The notes: a model not told the origin generated them from the sequence alone. Numbered from the stretch's first letter, positions 16,928-27,004 are shown. The stretch: 54,443 bases of DNA from Tyzzerella sp963558545 (GCF_963558545.1 NZ_CAUWHO010000011.1:1-54443); one strand, 5' to 3'. Made by a program: numbers and translations.

Positions 16928-17926
16928 TTGCAAAATTACATAGATAAAGAAAGTTGGAATATTAATATGGCTGATATATATAAACAGGTTATAGGGCATC
17001 ATAATTTTTATGTGAATTTAGTTGGTGGAAGTAGTTTAGAAAGAAAATTTGATTTATATATGTATGAACCAGATATGGGTATAAATGAAGACACAGGTAT
17101 ACTTTTATTCATTACAGGCTTTGGCGCACATAGCAACAATAATGTATATAAGAAAATGAGAAGAGAGTTTGCAAATAAATACAACCTTTTAACTGTTCAA
17201 TGTGATTATTTTGGATGGGAATTTATGCAAAGTGAAGTTAAAGAGGAAACTGTATATAATTTTTGCGATATGTCTTTTTTACAAACTATGGATAATATAT
17301 ATGCCACTTTATATGCAATAGACTACGCATTATCTAAAAATAAAAAAATAAATATGAAAAAGATTATTATATATGGGGATTCACATGGAGCATATTTAGC
17401 TCATTTATGTAATTTATATAGTGGTATATATACTCATATACTTGATAATTCGTCGTGGATATACCCAGTTTATTTAATAGGATATAGAAATATTACAATA
17501 AATGGAATTGATAAAAATTTTAAATATATGGCCAGAGAATTTATAGGGAATACTAAGTTAATAGATATTGGATTTTTATACACATATTTAGAAAATAATT
17601 GTTGTATAAAATTATATCATGGTATAGATGATACTCTAGTATTGTTTGAAGATAAAGAAAGGGTTTTTGGAGACGGTAAGGTAAACTTTGCAGAAATAAT
17701 AAAAATATCTCAGCCAGATAATGAAGTTTTCTTTTCGACAGAACATTCTTTAGATGTAAACTATTTAAAATTATTTGATTTATTTTATAATAGTGTATCT
17801 TTTGAAAAAGGGGATAAAATTAACATAGTAGACGCAATTATATTTGAAAATGATGGTCTTATTTTAAAAATAGATTATACTAATTTATTTCCAGTTCTTA
17901 ATTTTATTAATGTAAATGATAAATAA
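16928..17926 (+). CDS. Alpha/beta-hydrolase-like protein, DUF2920-like
   Basis: Up to 332 residues. GDSHGAYLAHLC is a nucleophile elbow (Ser in GDSHG), preceded by an oxyanion-type segment LLFITGFGAHSN. DNSSWIYPVYLIGYRN and YHGIDDTLVLFEDKERVF (candidate acid Asp) and STEHSLDV (candidate His) complete a possible triad. This pattern resembles DUF2920, known from Campylobacter flagellar glycosylation loci and some Firmicutes. The role is unknown; an acyl or sugar ester hydrolase is a guess. The start is uncertain: TTG 16928 and ATG 16967 both lack a good ribosome binding site. It has its own terminator. Confidence 0.65.
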   Translation: MQNYIDKESWNINMADIYKQVIGHHNFYVNLVGGSSLERKFDLYMYEPDMGINEDTGILLFITGFGAHSNNNVYKKMRREFANKYNLLTVQCDYFGWEFMQSEVKEETVYNFCDMSFLQTMDNIYATLYAIDYALSKNKKINMKKIIIYGDSHGAYLAHLCNLYSGIYTHILDNSSWIYPVYLIGYRNITINGIDKNFKYMAREFIGNTKLIDIGFLYTYLENNCCIKLYHGIDDTLVLFEDKERVFGDGKVNFAEIIKISQPDNEVFFSTEHSLDVNYLKLFDLFYNSVSFEKGDKINIVDAIIFENDGLILKIDYTNLFPVLNFINVNDK

Positions 17927-17931
17927 TTATA

Positions 17932-17998
17932 GGATTTCTCCTTTTTGGTATTTCTTTTTTGTTAAATATACTATACTACAAGGGGAAATCTTTTTTTA
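17932..17998 (+). terminator. Terminator after the DUF2920-like gene
   Basis: GGATTTCTCCTT (17932-17943) pairs with AAGGGGAAATCT (17980-17991) over 12 positions with two G-U pairs, followed by seven T. The loop is long (36 bases). Confidence 0.75.
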
Positions 17999-18059
17999 TT
18001 ATTTTTGTTACCTATGTATTATACCTCAACAACAATTATTGCAATTTATAAAAATTATA

Positions 18060-18088
18060 TTGACAAATAATAGGAAATGTGATAGAAT
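18060..18088 (+). promoter_or_regulatory. Sigma A-type promoter upstream of rpoB
   Basis: TTGACA (18060-18065), a 17-base spacer, TAGAAT (18083-18088). Transcription from here would give rpoBC a leader of about 280 bases. Confidence 0.65.
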
Positions 18089-18260
18089 TAAAAAACGTAT
18101 CAATAGATATAAACAGTAATGACAAATTATAAAAAATGTACATTATTGCTAAAAAAATAAGTTTAAAACAAACAGAAATTATCAAAATATTAAAATTAGA
18201 AAAGGGTGTATTTATTTTATGTACTACAACCATTTGATTTAATTTTATATAATTTATTAG

Positions 18261-18310
18261 CCGAACACAAAATTTTTAAAAAAAGGTAGTATTCGGTGAT
18301 TTTTTGTGTT
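18261..18310 (+). promoter_or_regulatory. Interlocking inverted repeats in the rpoB leader
   Basis: CCGAA (18261-18265) can pair with TTCGG (18292-18296), and AACACAAAA (18264-18272) with TTTTGTGTT (18302-18310). The arms interleave, so the RNA can form either a pseudoknot or two competing hairpins. The second one is followed by a short T stretch and could attenuate transcription ahead of rpoB. Confidence 0.4.
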
Positions 18311-18376
18311 TTAAATACTTATGTAAACAATAGGGCTTTTATATAAGCTTAAAATATATTTAAGGAGTGTAGTGCC

Positions 18377-21300
18377 GTGGAGAAAAGTAGAATACAGCCA
18401 ATTAAGCTAGGCGACGTTGTTCGTATGAGCTACTCAAGGATTGACGAAGTTTTAGAAATGCCTAATCTTCTTGCTCTTCAAAAAGATAGCTATGATTGGT
18501 TTATTAAAGAAGGTCTTAAAGAAGTGTTTGAAGATATATCACCAATAACAGACCATAGCAACAACCTTATACTTGAATTTATTGGGTTTAAGCTAGATGA
18601 TGAACCAAGATATGACATTGCAGAATGTAAAGAAAGAGATGCAAACTATGCAACAGCTTTAAGGGTAAAAACAAGGCTTACTAATAAAAAAGATGATGAG
18701 ATAAAAGAGCAAGAGATATTTATGGGGGATTTTCCATTAATGACAGATACGGGCACATTTATTATAAATGGTGCAGAACGTGTTATAGTTAGTCAGCTTG
18801 TTCGTTCTCCTGGTATCTATTATGCTATGGAAAAAGATAAGGTTGGTAAAAACCTTATAAGCTCTACTGTTATACCTAATAGAGGTGCTTGGCTTGAATA
18901 CGAAACAGATTCCAATGATGTATTTTATGTTAGAGTAGATAGAAACCGTAAATTGCCAGTTACATCTTTAATACGTGCTTTAGGTATTGGTACAGATGAA
19001 GAAATTATTAGTTATTTTGGAGAAGAAGGGAAAATATTTGCTACAATAGAAAAAGATATTGCCAAAACATACGAGGAAGGGTTACTGGAAGTATATAAAA
19101 AAATAAGACCGGGTGAGCCTCCAACAGTAGAAAGTGCTCAATCGTTACTTGCAAGTATGTTTTATGACCCAAAAAGATATGACCTTGCACGTGTAGGTAG
19201 GTATAAATTTAATAAAAAATTATCTTATAAAAATAGAGCTAGAGGTTTTAAACTTGCAGAAAATGTAGTAGATACATCTACAGGTGAAATATTAGCTAAT
19301 GAAGGAGATAAAATAACTAATGAATTAGCTGATAAAATACAAAATGCAGGTGTACCTTATATTAATATATATGTAGAAGAAGATAAAATCTGTAAAGTTA
19401 TAGGAAATCTTACTGTTGATGCTACAGATTATTTAAAATCTTATGATATAACAAAAGAAGAAGTTGGTATAAAAGAAGATGTTTATTATCCAGTTTTAAT
19501 GGAATTATTAGAACTTGCAGATGATAAAGACGATTTAATGTTTAAAATAGAAGCTAATCTCCAAAGATTAATGCCAAAACATATTACCTTTGAAGATATT
19601 ATGGCTAGTATTAATTATAATATACATTTAGATTATGGAGTTGGTGCTCCAGATGATATAGACCATCTTGGAAATAGACGTATTAGAGCGGTTGGCGAAC
19701 TTTTACAAAATCAGTTTAGAATAGGGCTTTCTCGTATGGAAAGAGTTGTAAAAGAGAGAATGAACACCCAAGCTTTAGAGATGATAACGCCACAAGCTTT
19801 AATAAATATTAAGCCAGTAACAGCTGTTATAAAAGAATTTTTTGGTAGCTCTCAATTATCACAGTTTATGGACCAAAATAACCCTCTTAGTGAAATGACA
19901 CATAAACGTCGTCTATCTGCTTTAGGTCCTGGAGGTTTATCAAGAGATAGAGCAGGGTTTGAGGTTAGGGACGTACATACATCGCATTATGGACGTATGT
20001 GTCCTATTGAAACTCCAGAGGGACCTAACATCGGACTTATAAACTCCCTTGCTACATTTGCTAAAATAAATCAATATGGATTTATAGAAGCTCCTTACAG
20101 AAAAATAGACAAATCTGGTGATACACCTAGAGTTGTTAATGAATTTATATATATTACTGCTGATGAAGAAGAAAACTATGTTATAGCACAAGCAAATGAG
20201 CCTTTAAATGAAAATGGCGAATTTGTTCACCCTAAAGTTACAGCACGTCTTGGTGAGGATAATGTAGAGATAGAGCCAAAAAAAATTGACCTTATGGACG
20301 TATCTCCTAAACAGCTTGTTTCTGTTGCAACAGCTTTAATACCTTTCCTTGAAAATGATGACGTTACAAGAGCCTTAATGGGTTCTAATATGCAACGTCA
20401 AGCAGTGCCTCTTTTAACAACAGAAGCACCAGTTGTTGGTACTGGTATGGAACATAAAACAGCCAAAGACTCTGGTGTTGTTATGGTTGCTAAAAATGAT
20501 GGTATTATAGAAAAAGTTGACGCATCAGAAATTGTTGTAAAAACTAGTGACGGAAGAAAAGATAGGTATAAACTTAGTAAATTTAAAAGAAGTAACCAAA
20601 GTAACTGTATGAACCAAAAGCCTATTGTATCTAAAGGACAGGTTGTAAAATCTGGTGATATTATTGCAGACGGCCCTTCTACAAAAGATGGTGAGCTTGC
20701 TCTTGGTAAAAACCCTCTTATAGGATTTATGACTTGGGAAGGTTATAACTATGAAGATGCTGTTTTACTTAGTGAAAGACTTGTAGCAGAAGATGTTTAT
20801 ACATCTATTCATATAGAAGAATATGAATGTGAAGCTAGAGATACTAAGCTAGGCTCTGAAGAGATAACAAGAGATATACCAAATGTTGGGGACGATGCTT
20901 TAAGGGATTTAACAGAAAGTGGTATTATTAGAATAGGTGCAGAAGTTTCTCCTAATGATATTCTTGTAGGTAAAGTTACACCTAAAGGTGAAACAGAACT
21001 TACGGCAGAGGAAAGGCTTTTAAGAGCTATATTTGGAGAAAAAGCACGTGAAGTTAGAGATACATCTTTAAGAGTACCTCACGGCGAATGTGGTATAATT
21101 GTAGATGTTAAAATATTTACACGCGAAAATGGAGATGAATTACCACCAGGTGTTAATAAACTTGTGCGTGTTTATATAGCACAAAAAAGAAAAATATCTG
21201 TTGGAGATAAAATGGCTGGTCGTCATGGTAATAAAGGGGTTGTATCTCGTGTATTACCAGTAGAAGATATGCCTTTCTTGCCAAATGGTAGACCTCTTGA

Positions 21301-22285
21301 CATAGTTTTAAATCCACTTGGGGTTCCTTCTCGTATGAACATTGGTCAGGTGTTAGAAATACATTTATCATTAGCAGCTAAAGTTTTAGATTGGAAAATA
21401 GCTACGCCAGTATTTGATGGTGCTAACGAAGAAGACATTATGGAAACTTTAGAGCTTGCAAATGATTATGCCAATAGCACTTGGGAAGAATTTGAAGCTA
21501 AATGGAAAGATAAGATAAATGAGGAAATATTTGAATATTTAGATAAAAATAAGGCTCATAGAGAAGAATGGCGTGGTGTTAAGCTTAACCATACTGGTAA
21601 AATAAAACTTAGAGATGGTAGGACAGGTGAGGAGTTTGACAATGCTACAACAGTAGGTTTTATGCACTACCTTAAACTACACCATCTTGTAGATGATAAA
21701 ATACACGCTCGTTCAACAGGTCCTTACTCTTTAGTTACACAACAACCTCTTGGTGGTAAAGCACAATTTGGTGGACAAAGGTTTGGAGAAATGGAGGTTT
21801 GGGCACTTGAGGCTTATGGTGCATCATATACTCTACAAGAAATATTAACAGTTAAGTCTGACGATATAGTTGGACGTGTTAAAACTTACGAGGCTATTGT
21901 AAAAGGTGAAAATATACCAGAGCCAGGTATACCAGAATCATTTAAAGTATTATTAAAAGAACTTCAAGCCTTAGGCTTAGATGTTCGTGTTCTTTTAGAG
22001 GATTCTACGGAGGTAGAGATAAAAGAATCTATTGAAGAAGGGGATACTATTTCTGTAAATGTAAATATCGAAGGTACTGAAGACGATACAAAAACAGATA
22101 TTTTAACAAACGTTTTAGAAAATAGCTTTAATATAGATGAAATACCAGATTATGATGAGGTTGACCCAGTAGAAGAAGATATGTTATTAGAAGAAGATAT
22201 GGATTTAGACTTAGATGATTTTGATAGCGATATTTTTGCAGATTTAGAAAAAGATTTTAATAATGAAGATAATTTTGATGAATAA
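18377..22285 (+). CDS. rpoB: RNA polymerase beta subunit
   Basis: 1302 residues, starting at GTG with AAGGAG upstream. The rifampicin-binding region is present as FGSSQLSQFMDQNNPLSE followed by THKRRLSALGPGGLSRDRAG, with the usual sensitive residues. Other conserved parts are HYGRMCPIETPEGPNIGLIN, the active-site region KMAGRHGNKGVVSRVLP and the C-terminal GGKAQFGGQRFGEMEVWALE. About the last 85 residues after LLEDSTEVEIKE are a highly acidic, low-complexity tail. rpoC follows after 21 bases. The usual upstream rplKAJL genes are absent; a DUF2920-like gene takes their place. Confidence 0.98.
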   Translation: MEKSRIQPIKLGDVVRMSYSRIDEVLEMPNLLALQKDSYDWFIKEGLKEVFEDISPITDHSNNLILEFIGFKLDDEPRYDIAECKERDANYATALRVKTRLTNKKDDEIKEQEIFMGDFPLMTDTGTFIINGAERVIVSQLVRSPGIYYAMEKDKVGKNLISSTVIPNRGAWLEYETDSNDVFYVRVDRNRKLPVTSLIRALGIGTDEEIISYFGEEGKIFATIEKDIAKTYEEGLLEVYKKIRPGEPPTVESAQSLLASMFYDPKRYDLARVGRYKFNKKLSYKNRARGFKLAENVVDTSTGEILANEGDKITNELADKIQNAGVPYINIYVEEDKICKVIGNLTVDATDYLKSYDITKEEVGIKEDVYYPVLMELLELADDKDDLMFKIEANLQRLMPKHITFEDIMASINYNIHLDYGVGAPDDIDHLGNRRIRAVGELLQNQFRIGLSRMERVVKERMNTQALEMITPQALINIKPVTAVIKEFFGSSQLSQFMDQNNPLSEMTHKRRLSALGPGGLSRDRAGFEVRDVHTSHYGRMCPIETPEGPNIGLINSLATFAKINQYGFIEAPYRKIDKSGDTPRVVNEFIYITADEEENYVIAQANEPLNENGEFVHPKVTARLGEDNVEIEPKKIDLMDVSPKQLVSVATALIPFLENDDVTRALMGSNMQRQAVPLLTTEAPVVGTGMEHKTAKDSGVVMVAKNDGIIEKVDASEIVVKTSDGRKDRYKLSKFKRSNQSNCMNQKPIVSKGQVVKSGDIIADGPSTKDGELALGKNPLIGFMTWEGYNYEDAVLLSERLVAEDVYTSIHIEEYECEARDTKLGSEEITRDIPNVGDDALRDLTESGIIRIGAEVSPNDILVGKVTPKGETELTAEERLLRAIFGEKAREVRDTSLRVPHGECGIIVDVKIFTRENGDELPPGVNKLVRVYIAQKRKISVGDKMAGRHGNKGVVSRVLPVEDMPFLPNGRPLDIVLNPLGVPSRMNIGQVLEIHLSLAAKVLDWKIATPVFDGANEEDIMETLELANDYANSTWEEFEAKWKDKINEEIFEYLDKNKAHREEWRGVKLNHTGKIKLRDGRTGEEFDNATTVGFMHYLKLHHLVDDKIHARSTGPYSLVTQQPLGGKAQFGGQRFGEMEVWALEAYGASYTLQEILTVKSDDIVGRVKTYEAIVKGENIPEPGIPESFKVLLKELQALGLDVRVLLEDSTEVEIKESIEEGDTISVNVNIEGTEDDTKTDILTNVLENSFNIDEIPDYDEVDPVEEDMLLEEDMDLDLDDFDSDIFADLEKDFNNEDNFDE

Positions 22286-22306
22286 TAGAAAGGAGAAAGG
22301 TGTTAT

Positions 22307-25300
22307 ATGAGTACACAAAGTAGTGAACAATCTATAATTTTTGATTCTATTAAGATTGGATTAGCATCTCCTGAAAAAATACGTGAATGGTCTAGAGGTG
22401 AGGTTAAAAAACCTGAAACTATAAATTATAGAACCTTAAAACCAGAAAAGGACGGTCTTTTTTGTGAAAGAATATTTGGTCCACAAAGAGATTGGGAATG
22501 TCATTGTGGAAAATTTAAAAGAGTTAGATATAAAGGTATCGTTTGTGATAGATGTGGTGTTGAAATAACAAAATCTAAAGTAAGACGTGAGAGAATGGGG
22601 CATATTGAGCTTGCTGCCCCAGTATCTCATATATGGTATTTTAAAGGTATACCTAGCCGTATGGGTATTATACTTGGTATGAGTCCACGTGCCTTAGAAA
22701 AAATATTATATTTTGCAAGTTATGTTGTTTTAGATGCGGGTAATACATCTTTATCTTATAAAGACCTTTTAACTGAAAGTGAATATAGAGAAGCTTATGA
22801 TAAATTTGGAAATGCTTTTACTGTTGGTATGGGTGCAGAGGCTGTAAAAATTCTATTACAACAAATAGATTTAGAAAAAGAGTCTAAAGAGCTTAAAGCT
22901 CAATTAAAAGATAGTACAGGACAAAAAAGAATAAAAATAATAAAAAAATTAGAAGTTATAGAATCGTTTAGAGTTTCTAATAATAAACCAGAATGGATGA
23001 TATTAGATAACCTACCTGTAATACCTCCAGATATTAGACCTATGGTTCAACTTGATGGTGGTAGATTTGCAACATCAGATTTAAATGACCTTTATAGAAG
23101 AGTAATAAATAGAAACAATCGTCTTAAAAGACTTTTAGACCTTGGTGCACCAGATATTATTGTAAGAAATGAAAAAAGAATGTTACAAGAGGCAGTAGAT
23201 GCTCTTATTGACAATGGTAGAAGGGGTAGACCTGTTACAGGACCTGGGAATAGAAGTTTAAAATCTCTTTCTGACCTTTTAAAAGGTAAACAAGGGCGTT
23301 TTAGACAAAATCTTTTAGGTAAACGTGTTGACTATTCTGGACGTTCTGTTATAGTTGTTGGACCTAACCTTAAAATATATCAATGTGGGTTACCAAAAGA
23401 AATGGCAATAGAGCTTTTTAAACCTTTTGTTATGAAAAAACTTGTAGAAGATGGAATATCTCACAATATTAAATCTGCTAAACGTATGGTAGAAAGATTA
23501 CAAAGAGAAGTGTGGGACGTATTAGAAGAAGTTATTAAAGAGCACCCTGTTATGCTTAACCGAGCTCCTACTCTTCATAGACTTGGTATACAGGCATTTG
23601 AGCCAGTTTTAGTAGAAGGGCGTGCATTAAAATTACACCCACTTGTTTGTACAGCTTATAATGCTGACTTTGACGGTGACCAAATGGCTGTTCACGTTCC
23701 TTTATCCGTAGAGGCACAGGCAGAATGTAGATTTTTATTACTTGCACCTAACAACCTTTTAAAACCATCAGATGGTGAACCAGTTACAGTTCCATCTCAA
23801 GATATGGTACTTGGTATTTATTATTTAACTCTTGAAAAAGATGGGGAAATGGGCGAGGATAAGGTATTTAAAGATGAAAATGAGGCTATTTTAGCTTATG
23901 ATAACCATATTATTAGTTTACACGCTAAAATTAAAGTAAGAAGAACTATTAAAAATGAAGATGGTACTATTGAAAGTAAAATAGTTGGTACTACTGTTGG
24001 TAGAATAATATTTAATGAAATAATACCTCAAGATATAGGCTTTGTTGATAGAACAAAAGAAGAAAATAAATTTGATTTTGAAATAGATTTCTTATGTGAT
24101 AAAAAGGCACTTGGTAAAATAATTAACCGTTGTATAAATAAACATTCTGCAACAGATACGGCAGAAATGTTAGATAATATTAAAAATTTAGGATTTAAAT
24201 ATTCTACAAAAGGTGCTTTAACTGTTTCTGTATCAGATATGGAAATTCCAGCAGAAAAAGAAGGATTCCTTGAAGAAGCAGATAAAGAAGTTGATAAAAT
24301 TACTAAAATGTTTAGACGTGGTCTTATGACAGATGAGGAAAGACATTTTAAAGTAATTAAAGCTTGGGAAACAGCTGATGATAAAATAACAAATGCACTT
24401 TTGGCAGGACTTGGTAAATATAATGATATTTATATGATGGCTCACTCTGGTGCGAGGGGTTCTAATAGACAGATTAAACAGCTTGCAGGTATGCGTGGTC
24501 TTATGGCATCTCCTTCTGGAGAAACTATTGAGCTTCCTATTAAAGCTAACTTCCGTGAGGGTCTTACGGTTCAAGAATACTTTATATCTGCCCACGGTGC
24601 TAGAAAAGGTCTTTCAGATACAGCACTTAGAACTGCCGATTCTGGTTACTTAACAAGAAGGTTAGTTGATGTATCTCAAGATATTATTATTAGAGAATTT
24701 GACTGTGCAGAAGAAACTGGAGAAGTGCCAGGTATGTTAGTTAAAGCATTTATGGACGGTCAAGAAACTATTGAGCCTTTATCAGATAGAATAAGAGGAA
24801 GATATTCTGTTGAAGATATTAGAAATCCAGAAAATGGAGAAATAATAGTAGAATCAGATACTATGATTACACCTGACCAAGCAGATTTAGTAGAAAAATT
24901 AGGTATTGAAAAAGTGCTTATAAGGAATATTTTATCTTGTAGGTCAAGAAAAGGTGTTTGCTCTAAGTGTTATGGTGCAAATATGGCTAGTGGCCGAGTT
25001 GTTAGAATAGGGGAGGCAGTAGGTATTATTGCAGCTCAATCTATTGGTGAACCAGGTACACAGCTTACAATGCGTACATTCCATACAGGTGGTGTTTCTG
25101 GTGGTACTGACCTTACACAAGGTCTTCCTCGTGTTGATGAATTATTTGAAGCTAGAAAGCCAAAAGGCCTTGCAATAATAGCAGAGTTTGGTGGAAAAGT
25201 TTCTATTACAGAAACTAAAAACAAACGTGAAGTTACAGTTATGGCTGATGATGGGGAAATTAAAGAATATCTTATCCCTTATGGTTCTCGTATAAAAGTA

Positions 25301-25897
25301 TTAAATGGTGATTATATACAAGCTGGTGATGAGCTTACAGAGGGTAGTATAAATCCTCACGATATCCTTAGAATAAAAGGTATTAGAGGCGTTCAAGATT
25401 ATATGATACAAGAAGTTCAACGTGTATATCGTTTACAAGGGGTTGATATTAACGATAAACATATTGAGGTTATTGTTAGACAAATGCTTAAACGTACTAA
25501 AATTGAAGAACCAGGCGACACAGACTTTTTACCGGGTAGCTTAATAGACTGGTTAGAATACGATGAAACTAATAATCGTATGGAAGAAGAAGGCTTAGAA
25601 AAAGCTAATGGCTCTCGTGTACTTTTAGGTATAACAAAAGCAGCACTTGCTACAGAATCATTCCTTTCTGCTGCATCTTTCCAAGAAACAACTAAAGTAC
25701 TTACAGAGGCAGCTATTAAAGGTAAAGTTGACCCACTTATTGGTCTTAAAGAAAATGTTATTATAGGAAAGCTTATACCAGCAGGTACAGGTATGCAAAC
25801 TTATAGAAAAATAGATTTAAGATTATATAAAGAAAAATATTTAAAAGAAGAGGACGATTTATCAGAAGATATTTATATTGATGATACAATTATATAA
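22307..25897 (+). CDS. rpoC: RNA polymerase beta' subunit
   Basis: 1196 residues. The N-terminal zinc finger is CHCGKFKRVRYKGIVCDRCG. The catalytic magnesium loop is NADFDGDQMAVHVPLS with all three Asp. The second zinc site is CRSRKGVCSKCYG near residue 885, and the trigger loop region contains EPGTQLTMRTFHTGGVSG. The order and length match Firmicutes RpoC. AGGAG lies before the ATG. The operon ends here at a strong terminator; rpsL, rpsG and fusA do not follow. Confidence 0.98.
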   Translation: MSTQSSEQSIIFDSIKIGLASPEKIREWSRGEVKKPETINYRTLKPEKDGLFCERIFGPQRDWECHCGKFKRVRYKGIVCDRCGVEITKSKVRRERMGHIELAAPVSHIWYFKGIPSRMGIILGMSPRALEKILYFASYVVLDAGNTSLSYKDLLTESEYREAYDKFGNAFTVGMGAEAVKILLQQIDLEKESKELKAQLKDSTGQKRIKIIKKLEVIESFRVSNNKPEWMILDNLPVIPPDIRPMVQLDGGRFATSDLNDLYRRVINRNNRLKRLLDLGAPDIIVRNEKRMLQEAVDALIDNGRRGRPVTGPGNRSLKSLSDLLKGKQGRFRQNLLGKRVDYSGRSVIVVGPNLKIYQCGLPKEMAIELFKPFVMKKLVEDGISHNIKSAKRMVERLQREVWDVLEEVIKEHPVMLNRAPTLHRLGIQAFEPVLVEGRALKLHPLVCTAYNADFDGDQMAVHVPLSVEAQAECRFLLLAPNNLLKPSDGEPVTVPSQDMVLGIYYLTLEKDGEMGEDKVFKDENEAILAYDNHIISLHAKIKVRRTIKNEDGTIESKIVGTTVGRIIFNEIIPQDIGFVDRTKEENKFDFEIDFLCDKKALGKIINRCINKHSATDTAEMLDNIKNLGFKYSTKGALTVSVSDMEIPAEKEGFLEEADKEVDKITKMFRRGLMTDEERHFKVIKAWETADDKITNALLAGLGKYNDIYMMAHSGARGSNRQIKQLAGMRGLMASPSGETIELPIKANFREGLTVQEYFISAHGARKGLSDTALRTADSGYLTRRLVDVSQDIIIREFDCAEETGEVPGMLVKAFMDGQETIEPLSDRIRGRYSVEDIRNPENGEIIVESDTMITPDQADLVEKLGIEKVLIRNILSCRSRKGVCSKCYGANMASGRVVRIGEAVGIIAAQSIGEPGTQLTMRTFHTGGVSGGTDLTQGLPRVDELFEARKPKGLAIIAEFGGKVSITETKNKREVTVMADDGEIKEYLIPYGSRIKVLNGDYIQAGDELTEGSINPHDILRIKGIRGVQDYMIQEVQRVYRLQGVDINDKHIEVIVRQMLKRTKIEEPGDTDFLPGSLIDWLEYDETNNRMEEEGLEKANGSRVLLGITKAALATESFLSAASFQETTKVLTEAAIKGKVDPLIGLKENVIIGKLIPAGTGMQTYRKIDLRLYKEKYLKEEDDLSEDIYIDDTII

Positions 25898-25898
25898 T

Positions 25899-25932
25899 AA
25901 AGAAAAAGGCTATATATATAGCCTTTTTCTTT
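25899..25932. terminator. Bidirectional terminator between rpoC and tagO
   Basis: AAAGAAAAAGGCTATA and TATAGCCTTTTTCTTT form a near-perfect palindrome with T runs on both strands, serving the two convergent operons. Confidence 0.92.
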
Positions 25933-25975
25933 ATTTGTAAAATAGTTATTATAAATTATTTTATTAAAAAATATA

Positions 25976-27004
25976 TTAATTTTGTGTACGACTTTTATAT
26001 ACGTACATCATTAATGTTAGTATTAAGAAAAATATAAAAACTACAATAGTTGCTTGATAGTTTTGTATAGCTATAAGTATAGCTATAATTGCACTAAATA
26101 AGCTAAGTCCATAAAGGATAACAACAGCTTGCTTATGAGAATATCCACTATCTATAAGCCTATGATGTAAATGGCCTCTATCAGGGCTCATTAAAGGTTT
26201 TCTATTTATAGCCCTTCTTATCATAGCAAATAAAGTATCTAATATAGGTAGTGCAACTGCTAATATAGATATAACAATAGATAAAACAGCATAACTTTTA
26301 TATACACCTATACAAGATGTTACAGCTAGTACATACCCTAGAAACGTAGAGCCTGTATCACCCATATATATTTCTGCTGGGCTAAAGTTTCTTGGTAAAA
26401 ATCCTAAGCAAGAACCAGCTAATATAGCTGTTAAAACAACAGCAAGATTACTACCAGATATTACACAAAGTATCATAAGACATAAAGATGCAATAGAAGA
26501 TACTCCAGCAGCAAGACCATCTACACCATCTATAAGGTTTACGGCATTTATAAGCCCTATTATCCATACCATAGTTATAATAGCATTAAAAGGTCTTAAA
26601 TATTGCCAAAAAGGCCAAGACATAACATCTATCCTTGTACCAGTAGATACAACAATAATAGCAACTAATACTTGAACAACAAATTTGATTTTTGGTGAAA
26701 GCTCATATATATCATCAAATATACCAAGTATAACTATTAATATGCCTCCAGTTAAAAATCCAAAAAATTGTTTTGTATGAAAATCCTCAACAAAAATAGA
26801 TAAAACGGCAACAGATATTAAAAATCCTGAAAATATGGCTAGACCACCTATTCTTGGCATAGGTTCTTTATTTAATCCTCTAGACTTAGGATAATCAATG
26901 GCTTTTATTTTAAAAGCAACTTTTTTTGCAAAAGGTGTCATAAGCATAGACACAGCAAAAGCTATTGAAAAACCAGCTAAGTATAGCAACCAATCATGCT
27001 CCAA
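25976..27004 (-). CDS. tagO: Undecaprenyl-phosphate GlcNAc-1-phosphate transferase, TagO/WecA type
   Basis: 342 residues with about eleven membrane helices. Family motifs: DDIYELSPK, which holds the catalytic Asp pair, NLIDGVDGLAAGV, MGDTGSTFLGY and SPDRGHLHHRLIDSGYSHKQ. The HLHHR box marks WecA/TagO enzymes and rules out MraY. The reaction moves GlcNAc-1-phosphate from UDP-GlcNAc to undecaprenyl phosphate, the first step of wall teichoic acid or other wall glycopolymers. AAGGAGG precedes the ATG. It is the last gene of the minus-strand run after upp. Confidence 0.9.
   Translation of the reverse strand: MEHDWLLYLAGFSIAFAVSMLMTPFAKKVAFKIKAIDYPKSRGLNKEPMPRIGGLAIFSGFLISVAVLSIFVEDFHTKQFFGFLTGGILIVILGIFDDIYELSPKIKFVVQVLVAIIVVSTGTRIDVMSWPFWQYLRPFNAIITMVWIIGLINAVNLIDGVDGLAAGVSSIASLCLMILCVISGSNLAVVLTAILAGSCLGFLPRNFSPAEIYMGDTGSTFLGYVLAVTSCIGVYKSYAVLSIVISILAVALPILDTLFAMIRRAINRKPLMSPDRGHLHHRLIDSGYSHKQAVVILYGLSLFSAIIAILIAIQNYQATIVVFIFFLILTLMMYVYKSRTQN

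Larger units (their letters stand above)
17927..18376 (+). other. Intergenic region holding a terminator, a promoter and the rpoB leader
   Basis: 450 bases with no convincing gene. The parts recognised are listed separately: terminator 17932-17998, promoter 18060-18088, structured leader 18261-18310 and the rpoB ribosome binding site at 18362-18367. A 33-codon ORF at about 18137-18235 has no ribosome binding site. Confidence 0.6.

Noticed and set aside
17916..18119. 67-codon ORF after the DUF2920-like gene
   Set aside because: It runs through the terminator and promoter, has no ribosome binding site and shows no coding character.
18137..18238. 33-codon ORF in the rpoB leader
   Set aside because: No ribosome binding site and low-complexity Lys/Ile content; a leader peptide cannot be excluded but is not supported.
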